In this document: piece by piece, positions 1 to 8,223 of the stretch | Numbering within the stretch: the stretch's first letter is position 1 | How the letters are laid out: the number at the start of each line of letters is the position of its first letter | DNA from: Alphaproteobacteria bacterium | GTDB taxonomy: Bacteria; Pseudomonadota; Alphaproteobacteria; Sphingomonadales; Sphingomonadaceae | Length of the DNA stretch: 14,194 nt | NCBI GenBank assembly: GCA_028869975.1 | Contig: JAGWQR010000232.1 | Location: 1 to 14,194 of the forward strand | Reading direction: 5' to 3' | Translations under genes and position numbers: made by a program | The notes under the pieces: model-generated | The model's input: only the letters and a program-made list of their open reading frames with translations | Databases searched by the model: none | Told to the model about the DNA's origin: nothing

Positions 1-252
1 GCGGCTTTCACCTCTGCATCATTGGCATCTGCCCAAGATGCTCAGCCGAGCGCTTCTGGTGGCCACTATGAGTGGCAAACACGCGGCCCGGCAAAGCCCA
101 CATGGTCATACCGTGCGCGTGTCTGGGTAAGCGACGCTAAACCGGGTGCGCCCGAAGTCGCCAATTGTGATTGTGCGATGATGCGTGACACCGCGATGGC
201 GGTGGATTGCATGAAAATGCCGCACAACAGCGAAAACCACACCAAGGGCTAA
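1..252 (+). CDS. Small exported Cys/Met-rich protein, 5' end missing
   Basis: The reading frame is open from the first base, so the true start lies outside the window. The visible N-terminus (AAFTSASLASA, then QDA) looks like the end of a signal peptide, which suggests a periplasmic protein. A TTG at 22 could start the frame but falls inside this signal-like stretch. The C-terminal third is rich in soft-metal ligands: three Cys and five Met within about 21 residues (NCDCAMM, then DCMKMPH). The gene is followed at once by an intrinsic terminator and then by cusCBA, so a copper-linked role is inferred from context. I do not recognise the family. Confidence 0.6.
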   Translation, partial: AAFTSASLASAQDAQPSASGGHYEWQTRGPAKPTWSYRARVWVSDAKPGAPEVANCDCAMMRDTAMAVDCMKMPHNSENHTKG

Positions 253-272
253 AGTCTGAACTGACCATATTG

Positions 273-304
273 ACCGGCGGGGTGCAATGGCCCCGCCGGT
301 TTTT
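273..304 (+). terminator. Rho-independent terminator between the small exported gene and cusC
   Basis: A perfect 10-bp stem (ACCGGCGGGG at 273-282 with CCCCGCCGGT at 291-300) closes an 8-nt loop and runs into a five-T tract (300-304). It sits 21 nt after the stop of the upstream small gene. Only 46 nt separate it from the cusC start, and I found no convincing promoter there. The cus genes may therefore depend partly on read-through, or on a promoter I cannot recognise. Confidence 0.85.
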
Positions 305-350
305 CTGGCAGTTTTCAGGTGTTTTACTTTCCTTATTCGGGGCGACATAT

Positions 351-1580
351 ATGCGACATTATATTTGCACAGCCTTACTCGTTAGCCTTCCTTCCGTCGT
401 GGGGGCCGAACCGCTCAGCTTCAACGCGGCGCTTGAGCGTGCGGCGGTGGATGCGCCTTCGTTACAGGGACGCGCTGCGAGTGTGAGCGCGGCGCGCAGT
501 GCTTCCGTTGCGGCGGGGCAATTGCCCGATCCGACGCTGGATGTCGGCATTCAGGATTTTCCCGTGACCGGCCCGGATGCGGGGCGGCTCAATCGCGATA
601 ATTTCACGATGCAGAAAATCGGCCTCAGTCAGAAATTCACCAACCCGGCAAAGCGTCATGCGGCGGTAGCCTTGGCAACGGCGGAGATTGGTGTCGCTGA
701 AGCTGATAACCGTGTTGAAGCGCGCAACGTGCGGCTGCAAACCGCGCTGGCATGGGTTGACTTGTATTATGCCGAGAAGCGGTTGGCGCAATTGGCGCTG
801 CTCGATACCAGCCTGCGTGATCTGCAATCCACGGTGTCGGCGCGCCTTGCCTCGGGCAGTGCGCGGCCTTCACAAGCGCTGGAACCCGATCAATTGCACG
901 CGCAGGTCAATGATCGTCGGAGTGAGCTGATGGCGGAAGTTGCCAAGGCACGGGCGCTGCTGGGGCGGTTCACGGGTCAGCCCCAAGCCGAGGTGGCGGG
1001 ATTGCCGCCTACGCCTGAGATTAATCGTGAAAAATTGATTGCCGGTGTCCCCGATCTGCCCAGCCTGCGCGCGCTCGATGCACAGACCGTCGTGGCGGAT
1101 GGGACTACCCGCCTTGCCCAAGCCGACAAGCGCCCCGATTACACAGTGAGTGCATCCTATGGTCGTCGTGAGCCGAACTATGGTGATCTTGTCTCCATCG
1201 GCGTGTCAATTGATCTGCCCTTGTTTGCCAAACATCGACAAGACCCGAAGATCGCGGCGGCAGCCAGCATGGCGGCGCGCACCCGTTATGACCGGCAGGC
1301 GGCGGAACGTGAAGTGCTGGCGAATCTTGAGGCTGATCTTGCCGATCACATGATGCACCATCAGCGGCTTGAGAATGCGCAGCACACGTTGGTGCCACTC
1401 GCCGAGAAGCGCGCTGTGCTGGATCGCGACAGTTATGCGGCGGGCAAGACCGACCTTGGCACGGCTTTGCTTTCCGCGCTCGCGCTCGCCGAAGCAGAAG
1501 TCGATGCACTGGCACGTGAGGCCGAAGTGACGCGCGACGCCATCCGCATCAACCTGACATATGGGGAGGACAACCAATGA
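351..1580 (+). CDS. cusC: CusC-like TolC-family outer-membrane efflux protein
   Basis: Predicted outer-membrane channel of a tripartite Cu/Ag RND efflux system, 409 aa from ATG 351. The frame also runs upstream to a TTG at 207, but ATG 351 is followed at once by a signal peptide (charged MRHY, hydrophobic core, SVVGA cleavage site), so 351 is preferred. A Shine-Dalgarno sequence is weak (CGGGGC about 8 nt upstream). The body shows the two-fold Ala/Leu/Arg-rich coiled-coil pattern of OEP domains. A GLSQKF...AKR segment near residues 90-100 resembles the GLSQxFPFPGKR stretch of CusC/CzcC proteins. There is no lipobox Cys at the cleavage site, unlike E. coli CusC. The stop overlaps the cusB start (ATGA). 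Family assignment is firm; Cu/Ag specificity is inferred from CusA, CusB and CusF. Confidence 0.9.
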   Translation: MRHYICTALLVSLPSVVGAEPLSFNAALERAAVDAPSLQGRAASVSAARSASVAAGQLPDPTLDVGIQDFPVTGPDAGRLNRDNFTMQKIGLSQKFTNPAKRHAAVALATAEIGVAEADNRVEARNVRLQTALAWVDLYYAEKRLAQLALLDTSLRDLQSTVSARLASGSARPSQALEPDQLHAQVNDRRSELMAEVAKARALLGRFTGQPQAEVAGLPPTPEINREKLIAGVPDLPSLRALDAQTVVADGTTRLAQADKRPDYTVSASYGRREPNYGDLVSIGVSIDLPLFAKHRQDPKIAAAASMAARTRYDRQAAEREVLANLEADLADHMMHHQRLENAQHTLVPLAEKRAVLDRDSYAAGKTDLGTALLSALALAEAEVDALAREAEVTRDAIRINLTYGEDNQ

Positions 1581-2818
1581 TTATTGATAGACAGCGCGCC
1601 CGCCTTGGTGCGGCCCTTGCGGCCGTTGTGGTTGTTGCGGGCGGTGGCGGTTATTGGCTTGGGGCCGCGTATAATCCGACAGTCGCGCCTATAGCGAACG
1701 CCGCTCCAGCGCGCAAAATCCTGTATTATTATGATCCGATGGTGCCTCAAGAGCATTATGACGATCCCAATACGCTTTCGTCTATGGGCATGAAAACCCA
1801 GCCCAAATATGCCGAAGAGGGGAATACAGGCACGAGCGAACCCGCAGGCATCAAGGTCAATCCGGCGGCCATGCAGAATCTCGGCATCCGCGTGGTGACT
1901 GCGCAAATGGGAAGCCTGTCCTCCGCGCTCAATGTTACGGGGAGCATTGATTTCAACCAGCGCGATGTGGCGATTATTCAGGCGCGCGCGGGCGGTTTTG
2001 TGAGCCGCGTTTACGGCCATGCGCCCGGCGATGTCGTGCGCGCGGGCGCGCCGATTGCTGAGGTGCAATTACCCGAATGGGGTAGCGCACAAGCGGAGTT
2101 TCTGAGCGTGCGGCGGCTCGGCAATCCAGCGCTCACTGCTGCTGCGCGGCAACGGTTGCGGCTGATGGGGATGTCGGATGGCGTGATTGAGGGCGTTGCC
2201 CGCAGCGGGCGCACAAGCGGCACAGTCACGATCACCACGCCGATCAGCGGTGTGATCCAAACGCTCGACGCGCGCAGCGGCGTAACGCTGGCGATGGGGC
2301 AGACGCTGGCGCAGGTGACGGGGATAGGCTCAGTCTGGCTCAATGCGGCGGTGCCGGAAGCACAGGCGGGTGCGGTGCGGGTTGGTCAGAGCACCACCGC
2401 GATGCTCGCCGCTTTCCCTGGGGAGCGCTTCAGCGGGCGGATCATCACGATGCTGCCAACCGCGCAGGCGGACAGCCACACGCTCACCGTGCGGATTGAA
2501 CTGCCCAACCCTGCGGGGAAACTGCGCCCCGGCATGTTCGCGCAGGTGGCGCTTGGGGGCGATGCGCACCCGGCCTTGCTCGTGCCCTCTGAGGCCATTA
2601 TCCGCACCGGAACGCGCACTATCGTCATGCTCTCGACGAGCGAAGGCCATTACCGCCCCGCGCAAGTCCGCACGGGGGGTGAGGGTGGCGGTCAGACCGA
2701 AATCCTTGAAGGGCTGGCGGCAGGCGAGAAGGTCGTCGCCTCGGGGCAGTTCCTGCTCGATTCAGAAGCGAGCCTCACGGGGCTTGATGTGCGTCCGCTT
2801 ACTGGATCCACCAAGTGA
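1577..2818 (+). CDS. cusB: CusB-like periplasmic adaptor (membrane fusion protein)
   Basis: Adaptor linking the RND pump to the outer-membrane channel, 413 aa. A strong Shine-Dalgarno sequence (GGGGAGGA, 1563-1570) precedes ATG 1577. Residues 10-30 are a hydrophobic signal/anchor. Residues 47-83 form the N-terminal heavy-metal-binding segment (LYYYDPM...SSMGM...PKYA). Its Met55, Met70 and Met72 keep the 15- and 2-residue spacing of the Cu(I)/Ag(I)-binding Met49, Met64 and Met66 of E. coli CusB. The rest has the usual barrel-sandwich and beta-barrel layout, including a GFVSRVYGHAPGDVVRAGAPI hybrid-motif region, and ends with LDSEASL. The gene overlaps cusC by 4 nt and cusA by 4 nt (GTGA), indicating translational coupling. 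Confidence 0.93.
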   Translation: MIIDRQRARLGAALAAVVVVAGGGGYWLGAAYNPTVAPIANAAPARKILYYYDPMVPQEHYDDPNTLSSMGMKTQPKYAEEGNTGTSEPAGIKVNPAAMQNLGIRVVTAQMGSLSSALNVTGSIDFNQRDVAIIQARAGGFVSRVYGHAPGDVVRAGAPIAEVQLPEWGSAQAEFLSVRRLGNPALTAAARQRLRLMGMSDGVIEGVARSGRTSGTVTITTPISGVIQTLDARSGVTLAMGQTLAQVTGIGSVWLNAAVPEAQAGAVRVGQSTTAMLAAFPGERFSGRIITMLPTAQADSHTLTVRIELPNPAGKLRPGMFAQVALGGDAHPALLVPSEAIIRTGTRTIVMLSTSEGHYRPAQVRTGGEGGGQTEILEGLAAGEKVVASGQFLLDSEASLTGLDVRPLTGSTK

Positions 2819-5800
2819 TCGCCGCTATCATTCGCGCGTCGGTCAGAGCAAAGGTGCTGGTTGTTGTCGTCGCGCTTGTCCTGACGGTAATTGGCATCGG
2901 CGCGGTGCGGACAACGCCGGTTGATGCGCTGCCCGACCTCTCAGACGTGCAAGTCATCATCCGCACCTCTTACCCCGGCCAGGCGCCGCAGATTGTTGAG
3001 AATCAAGTCACCTATCCGCTCACCACCACGATGCTCTCGGTTCCCGGCGCGCGGGTGGTGCGGGGCTATTCGTTTGTGGGCGACAGCTTTGTTTATGTGT
3101 TGTTTGATGAGTGGACAGACCTGTATTGGGCGCGCTCGCGGGTATTGGAATATCTCAGCCAGGTGCAGGGGCGGCTCCCTCAAGGGGCCACCGCCTCGCT
3201 CGGCCCCGATGCCACCGGCGTGGGCTGGATTTACGAATATGCGCTCGTTGATAAGACCGGCCAGCATGATCTTGCGCAACTCCGCAGCATTCAGGACTGG
3301 TTCCTGCGCTATGAGCTTAAATCCGTGCCGGGTGTCGCCGAAGTCGCGAGCATCGGCGGCATGGTCAAAGAATATCAGGTGATCGTCGATCCGCAAAAGC
3401 TGGCGAGCTATGGCGTGACGGCGGGCGATGTGGCGGAGGCACTCAAGCGCGCCAATGCGGAAACCGGCGGCGGCGTGGTGGAAATGGCCGAGGCCGAATA
3501 TGTGGTGCGCGCGAGCGGGTATCTGAAGACATTGGATGATTTTCGCGCGGTGCCGATCCGCGTGGGCGCGGGCGGGGTTCCGATCACGCTCGGCGATGTT
3601 GCCAGCGTGCAAATCGGCCCCGAGATGCGGCGCGGCATTGCCGAACTGAACGGCGAAGGCGAGGTTGCGGGTGGCGTCATCGTTATGCGGCAGGGCAAAA
3701 ATGCGCGTGAAGTGATTGAGGGTGTCCGCAATAAGCTCGCTGAACTCAAGGCGAGCCTGCCCGCCGGGGTGGAGGTGGTGACGACCTATGACCGCTCCGG
3801 CCTCATCGACCGCGCGGTGGAAAATCTGACCGGCAAACTGTTCGAGGAATTTGCCATCGTCGCGCTCGTCTGCGCGCTGTTCCTCTGGCATCTGCGCTCG
3901 GCCCTGGTTGCGATCCTGACCCTCCCACTTGGCATCCTGATCGCGTTTATCGTGATGCGGGTGCAAGGGTTAAATGCCAATATCCTGTCACTGGGCGGCA
4001 TTGCGATTGCGATTGGCGCGATGGTCGATGCGGCGGTGGTCATGATCGAGAATGCGCACAAGCATCTTGAGCGCTGGCACCAGGCCAATCCTGACAGCGA
4101 ACCTGACACACTGGCCCGCTGGTTGAGCATCACCCTTGCTGCGGAAGAAGTCGGCCCCGCGTTGTTTATCAGCCTGCTTATCATCACCTTCTCGTTTATT
4201 CCGATCTTCTCGTTGCAGGGGCAGGAAGGGCGGCTGTTCGCGCCGCTCGCCTTCACCAAGACCTATGCAATGGCGGGGGCGGCCTTGCTCTCGATCACGC
4301 TCATTCCGGTGCTGATGGGCTGGCTCATTCGGGGGCGTATTCCGTCTGAAGAGGCCAACCCGATCAACCGTTGGCTCACGCGCATCTACCGCCCCGCGCT
4401 CGATTGGGTGCTGGCCCGACCCAAACAGGCACTCATCATTGCGGCGCTGGTGTTCGCGACAAGTCTCTGGCCGATCTCGCAGACAGGCGGTGAGTTCATG
4501 CCGCAGATGAGCGAGGGTGATCTGCTCTATATGCCCTCGGCGCTACCCGGCATCTCTGCGCCCAAGGCCGCGCAATTGCTCCAGCAGACTGACAGGCTGA
4601 TCAAGGCGGTGCCGGAGGTTGAAAGCGTGTTCGGCAAGGCGGGACGGGCAGAAAGTGCTACTGATCCCGCGCCCTTGGAGATGTTTGAAACCACCATCCG
4701 CTTCAAGCCCAAATCGCAATGGCGCGCAGGCATGACGCAGGACAAGCTCATCGACGAACTCGACAAGGCGGTCAAAGTTCCCGGCCTCGCCAATTTCTGG
4801 ATTCCACCGATCCGCAACCGGATTGATATGCTCGCCACAGGCATCAAAAGCCCGATTGGGGTGAAGGTGTCGGGTGCGAATCTGGATGATCTTGACCAGA
4901 CCGCGCGGCAGATAGAGCAGCAAGCAAAGACGGTGACGGGGGTGACATCTGCCCTCGCCGAACGACTCTCCGGCGGACGTTATATAGATGTCGCCATTCG
5001 ACGCGCTGACGCCGCGCGCTATGGCCTCAATGTGGCTGATGTGCAGGCGGTTGTCTCCGGCGCGATTGGCGGTGAGAGCATAGGCCAGACCGTGGAAGGG
5101 CTGGCGCGGTATCCGATTAGCGTGCGTTACCCGCGTGAGTTGCGCGCGAGCGTCGGTGATCTTGTCAACCTGCCTGTGCTCACCCCCTCGCGCCAGCAAA
5201 TCACGCTGGGGACGGTGGCGGACATCCGAATCAGCAACGGCCCGCCGATGCTGCGCAGCGAGAATGGCCGTCCCGCAACATGGGTCTATATCGATGGGCG
5301 GGGGCGGGCCTTGACCGAGATTGTGGGCGATCTGCAACGTGCCGTTGCCGCCAAGGTCAAGCTGCCGCCTGGGGTCAGTGTCGCGTATACCGGACAGTTC
5401 GAGTTCCTCGAACGCGCGATTGAGCGGCTGAAAATCGTGGTGCCCGCAACCTTGGCTATAATCTTCGGGCTGCTCTATCTCACCTTCCGGCGCTGGGATG
5501 AGGCGGCGCTGATTATGGCGACGCTGCCCTTCGCGCTCACGGGCGGCGTATGGCTGCTCTACCTGCTCGGGTTCAACCAATCGGTTGCGACGGGGGTGGG
5601 ATTCATCGCGCTGGCTGGCGTTTCTGCCGAGTTCGGTGTGGTGATGCTGATTTACCTCAAATCGGCGCTTGGCGAGCATGATGATGTGGAAACCGCCGTG
5701 CGCGCGGGCGCGCTGCTGCGGGTGCGGCCCAAGGCGATGACGGTGGCGGTGATCCTTGCGGGCCTGCTCCCCATCCTGGTCGGCACAGGCACAGGTGCGG

Positions 5801-5919
5801 AAGTGATGAGCCGTATTGCCGCACCCATGATCGGCGGAATGCTCACCGCGCCGCTGCTGTCGATGCTCATCATTCCTGCCGCTTATCTCCTCATGCGCCG
5901 CCCGCGTGAGGCGAAATGA
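2815..5919 (+). CDS. cusA: CusA-like RND copper/silver efflux pump
   Basis: Inner-membrane proton-driven RND transporter of the heavy-metal efflux class, 1034 aa, a normal full length. The GTG start at 2815 overlaps the cusB stop, and MIAAIIRASVRAKV is a typical family N-terminus. The methionines that bind and relay Cu(I)/Ag(I) in E. coli CusA have exact numeric counterparts: Met573 (LLYMP), Met623 (PLEMFE) and Met672 (RIDML). Proton-relay acids are also present: Asp405 (GAMVDAAVV), Glu939 (VSAEFG) and the Lys of RPKAM (973, equal to E. coli 984). Membrane segments flank two large periplasmic loops (about residues 32-335 and 560-870). The methionine set makes Cu/Ag much more likely than CzcA-type Co/Zn/Cd transport. 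Confidence 0.96.
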   Translation: MIAAIIRASVRAKVLVVVVALVLTVIGIGAVRTTPVDALPDLSDVQVIIRTSYPGQAPQIVENQVTYPLTTTMLSVPGARVVRGYSFVGDSFVYVLFDEWTDLYWARSRVLEYLSQVQGRLPQGATASLGPDATGVGWIYEYALVDKTGQHDLAQLRSIQDWFLRYELKSVPGVAEVASIGGMVKEYQVIVDPQKLASYGVTAGDVAEALKRANAETGGGVVEMAEAEYVVRASGYLKTLDDFRAVPIRVGAGGVPITLGDVASVQIGPEMRRGIAELNGEGEVAGGVIVMRQGKNAREVIEGVRNKLAELKASLPAGVEVVTTYDRSGLIDRAVENLTGKLFEEFAIVALVCALFLWHLRSALVAILTLPLGILIAFIVMRVQGLNANILSLGGIAIAIGAMVDAAVVMIENAHKHLERWHQANPDSEPDTLARWLSITLAAEEVGPALFISLLIITFSFIPIFSLQGQEGRLFAPLAFTKTYAMAGAALLSITLIPVLMGWLIRGRIPSEEANPINRWLTRIYRPALDWVLARPKQALIIAALVFATSLWPISQTGGEFMPQMSEGDLLYMPSALPGISAPKAAQLLQQTDRLIKAVPEVESVFGKAGRAESATDPAPLEMFETTIRFKPKSQWRAGMTQDKLIDELDKAVKVPGLANFWIPPIRNRIDMLATGIKSPIGVKVSGANLDDLDQTARQIEQQAKTVTGVTSALAERLSGGRYIDVAIRRADAARYGLNVADVQAVVSGAIGGESIGQTVEGLARYPISVRYPRELRASVGDLVNLPVLTPSRQQITLGTVADIRISNGPPMLRSENGRPATWVYIDGRGRALTEIVGDLQRAVAAKVKLPPGVSVAYTGQFEFLERAIERLKIVVPATLAIIFGLLYLTFRRWDEAALIMATLPFALTGGVWLLYLLGFNQSVATGVGFIALAGVSAEFGVVMLIYLKSALGEHDDVETAVRAGALLRVRPKAMTVAVILAGLLPILVGTGTGAEVMSRIAAPMIGGMLTAPLLSMLIIPAAYLLMRRPREAK

Positions 5920-5954
5920 AATTACCCCCAACCTCTCAATCAAAGGAGATTATC

Positions 5955-6305
5955 ATGAGAGTATTTACCATCGGACTTATTACCCTTGCCGCTTTGTCAG
6001 CGGTGCCCGCCTTCGCCGATTCTATGGACAATATGAAAGGCATGGCAGGCATGAGCATGACGAAAAGCAAGGCTGCGCCTGCCAGCAAGACGGGCAACGG
6101 CACAGGCGTCATCACCGCGATTGACATAAAAGCGAGCAAGCTCACGATCAAGCACGGCCCTATTGCAGCGGTTGGCTGGCCCGGCATGACAATGGCGTTC
6201 AAGGCCAATCCACCTTTCATGCTCAAGGGTTTGAAGGTCGGCGATAAGATCAGCTTCACCATGAAAACCACACCAGCGGGGCCGGAAGTGACGGCGATTC
6301 GCTAA
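5955..6305 (+). CDS. cusF: CusF-like periplasmic copper/silver chaperone
   Basis: Small periplasmic metallochaperone that hands Cu(I)/Ag(I) to CusB, 116 aa. ATG 5955 is chosen because AAAGGAGA (5942-5948) lies just upstream and a signal peptide follows (cleavage AFA before DSM, around residue 21); an upstream in-frame ATG at 5916 lacks these. The OB-fold core KHGPI...GWPGMTMAF carries the CusF ligand set His67, Trp75, Met78 and Met80, with the Trp-P-x-Met-T-Met spacing of E. coli CusF. The mature N-terminus is Met-rich (DSMDNMKGMAGMSM), as in many fused or stand-alone CusF proteins. It lies 35 nt after cusA, in the same operon. Confidence 0.95.
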   Translation: MRVFTIGLITLAALSAVPAFADSMDNMKGMAGMSMTKSKAAPASKTGNGTGVITAIDIKASKLTIKHGPIAAVGWPGMTMAFKANPPFMLKGLKVGDKISFTMKTTPAGPEVTAIR

Positions 6306-6329
6306 GTATCAAACTTGCCACTCAAAAGA

Positions 6330-6353
6330 GGGGTGGGCCGCAAGGTTCACCCC
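6330..6353 (+). terminator. Hairpin with GCAA tetraloop after cusF
   Basis: GGGGTGGGCC (6330-6339) pairs with GGTTCACCCC (6344-6353), two of the ten pairs being G-U, around a GCAA (GNRA-type) loop. It begins 25 nt after the cusF stop. No T-tract follows on the plus strand, so it may be an mRNA-stabilising or processing structure, or a weak or Rho-assisted terminator. Further on, CTGAACC (6393-6399) and GGTTCAG (6425-6431) form another perfect 7-bp inverted repeat upstream of the next gene. I found no convincing promoter in the 169-nt gap (6306-6474). Confidence 0.4.
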
Positions 6354-6474
6354 AACACCCTCAGAAAACTTGATGTCAGGTGCAATTTCAAGCTGAACCT
6401 GATCTGCATATTGAATTCAGAGGTGGTTCAGTGGCCTGTCCCCATATCGTTCAAACCATCCACAGGAGGTTCGA

Positions 6475-6837
6475 ATGAAAAGACTGACACTTACAACAAT
6501 TGGCGCACTGGCGATGTTGGGTCTGGCTGCACCCGCATTTGCCCATGATGGCTGGGACTATCGTCACGATTGGCAACATGAGCAACTCGACCGGGAGCAC
6601 CAAGCTGTGCATGATCAGCTTGAAGCCGAACATGATGCCGCCCATGAAGAGGGGTTGACCCCTTGGGAGCATCGCCAGTTACACGAAGACTTGCAATATC
6701 AGCATGACCTGGCCGATGAGCAGATTGCCCGCCAGCACGACCGCTGGCACCGCCGCGAAGCCTGGCGCCACCGCCGTTGGAATGACGGCTATGGCACTTA
6801 CGGTTATTATGGCTATTACGGCAGTTGGGATCGTTAA
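6475..6837 (+). CDS. Secreted His-rich protein with an 11-residue HxxxH repeat
   Basis: Predicted periplasmic protein of 120 aa with a strong AGGAGG site (6464-6469). The signal peptide ends AFA (residues 21-23), so the mature chain would begin with His24. Thirteen His occur, mostly in tandem 11-residue units starting at 31, 42, 53, 66, 77 and 88, with another His at 99. The consensus is HxxxHExLxxE/Q, and a two-residue insertion (WE, 64-65) shifts the phase once. Eleven residues make three helical turns, so the His would line one face of a long helix. The tail (105-120) is Gly/Tyr-rich. Placement between cusF and copC suggests copper binding or buffering in the periplasm. I cannot name a family. 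Confidence 0.85.
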   Translation: MKRLTLTTIGALAMLGLAAPAFAHDGWDYRHDWQHEQLDREHQAVHDQLEAEHDAAHEEGLTPWEHRQLHEDLQYQHDLADEQIARQHDRWHRREAWRHRRWNDGYGTYGYYGYYGSWDR

Positions 6838-6899
6838 GCGTCAAAAAGCGGGCGAGGCGGCAAACCTTAACAACATGTTTTGACAGATTGGAAATCATC

Positions 6900-7286
6900 A
6901 TGACCATTCCACGCACGCGGTTTGCCGCTTTCTGTGCTGCCGCATTGACCTTGGGGAGCGCGGTTCAGGCGCATCCCCGGCTTTTGACAACAACGCCCGG
7001 CGCAAATGCGACCGTGACCCGCCCGACCAAAATCCAGCTCAATTTCAGTGAAAAACTGATAGGCCCGATGACAGCGGCTGAGGTATCGATGACCGGAATG
7101 GGCGGAACCGGGGATCACCGCCTCATGCCCGTTACTGGTCTTACGAGCGCAATGGGTGCGAACGGCAAATCCCTCACTTTGGTGAGCAGCAAGCCACTTA
7201 TGGCAGGCACTTACAAAGTGACATGGCATGCCGTTTCAGTGGATACGCATCGCGTCAAAGGCAGCTTCACGTTCAAAGTGAAATAA
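6900..7286 (+). CDS. copC: CopC-like periplasmic copper-binding protein
   Basis: Small beta-sandwich periplasmic Cu(II)-binding protein, 128 aa, usual length. The frame is open further upstream, but ATG 6900 is followed directly by a signal peptide (MTIPRTRF, hydrophobic core, AVQA) and is preceded by a weak GGA at 6890. Cleavage after Ala24 gives a mature protein starting HPRL, so the CopC N-terminal His ligand is present. The other classical Cu(II) ligands are in the C-terminal DTH motif (Asp115, His117 in SVDTHRVKGSFTF). A Met-bearing segment lies at residues 57-76. copD starts 4 nt after its stop, the usual copCD pairing. Confidence 0.93.
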   Translation: MTIPRTRFAAFCAAALTLGSAVQAHPRLLTTTPGANATVTRPTKIQLNFSEKLIGPMTAAEVSMTGMGGTGDHRLMPVTGLTSAMGANGKSLTLVSSKPLMAGTYKVTWHAVSVDTHRVKGSFTFKVK

Positions 7287-7290
7287 TCAC

Positions 7291-8223
7291 GTGATCGACG
7301 GGCTGAACATTGCTGTGCGATGGGCACTGTACGTCAATTTGATGCTGCTCTTCGGCCTGCCTTGTTTTGCGATCTATGGGTTGCGTGGTAGCAAATCTGC
7401 ATCGGATGTATTTCCGCTGAGCGCCATTGTGCTTGTGCTATCCATGATCGCACTGCCGATCTCTTGCCTCGGGCTGGCGCTCACGGCCACGTCGATGGCG
7501 GGGATCCCCCTCAGCGATCTCGACCATGCGACGGTGAATATGGTGGTCATGCAGACACCGGTTGGTGCCGCATGGCTGGTGCGCATGGCTGCGCTGATCA
7601 TCATCGCCGTGCTAGTCGCGTGGCGGCGATCAGCGCTGGGTACGGGAGCGATGATGGCGCTCTCACTCACCACTGGCGTGGCCCTGGCAAGTTTGGCTTG
7701 GGGCGGCCATGGTGCGGCGGATGAGGGCGCTTTCGGAATCGTGCATCTCACCTCTGACATTACGCACTTACTGGCGGCTGGCGCTTGGCTGGGCGCGCTT
7801 GTTGCGCTCGGCATGATGGTGTTCCGCCCCGCAGTCAAAATGACCGACGACCATCTCCGGCTCACACACCGCGCGCTGAGAGGGTTTTCGGTTGCCGGAA
7901 CCATCATCGTCGCCTTGATCATCCTTTCCGGACTGGCGAACACTTGGATAGTGGTCGGCCCTGAGCATGTGCTCGACTTGCCCGCAACACGCTATGGTCA
8001 ACTCCTGATCGCCAAGCTCATTCTGTTCGTCATGATGCTGGGGTTGGCCGCAACGAACCGCTTCCGGCTGACCCCCGCGTTTGACCAAGCGCTCAAAACG
8101 GGTGGAACGTCTGCGGTGGTGCGCCAGTTACGCTATAGCCTGATTTTGGAAACAAGTGCCGCGCTTGCTATCTTAGGTCTCGTCGCATGGCTGGGAACGC
8201 TTGAGCCGCCAATGTCACTGTGA
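7291..8223 (+). CDS. copD: CopD-like inner-membrane copper transport protein
   Basis: Polytopic membrane protein of 310 aa paired with CopC and thought to move copper across the inner membrane. The start is GTG 7291, 4 nt after copC, with no clear Shine-Dalgarno sequence, so translation is probably coupled. About eight hydrophobic segments are visible. The conserved region GGHGA...HLTSDITHLLAAGAWLGAL carries the His residues typical of the CopD/PcoD membrane domain, and the C-terminal half is of the usual type (TRYGQLLIAKLILF, then NRFRLTP). The 3' end overlaps the convergent merR-family gene by 9 bp. Confidence 0.92.
   Translation: MIDGLNIAVRWALYVNLMLLFGLPCFAIYGLRGSKSASDVFPLSAIVLVLSMIALPISCLGLALTATSMAGIPLSDLDHATVNMVVMQTPVGAAWLVRMAALIIIAVLVAWRRSALGTGAMMALSLTTGVALASLAWGGHGAADEGAFGIVHLTSDITHLLAAGAWLGALVALGMMVFRPAVKMTDDHLRLTHRALRGFSVAGTIIVALIILSGLANTWIVVGPEHVLDLPATRYGQLLIAKLILFVMMLGLAATNRFRLTPAFDQALKTGGTSAVVRQLRYSLILETSAALAILGLVAWLGTLEPPMSL

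Noticed and set aside
207..350. Upstream extension of cusC to TTG 207
   Set aside because: It would overlap the previous gene and run through a perfect intrinsic terminator, and it would bury the signal peptide that follows ATG 351.
2941..3966. Minus-strand open frame of 341 codons opposite the 5' part of cusA
   Set aside because: Shadow of cusA with no recognisable domain and His/Arg/Ala-biased composition.
4543..5943. Long minus-strand open frame of 466 codons opposite cusA
   Set aside because: It is antisense to a complete, motif-confirmed RND pump; the His/Arg-rich, low-complexity translation is typical of a GC-rich shadow frame.
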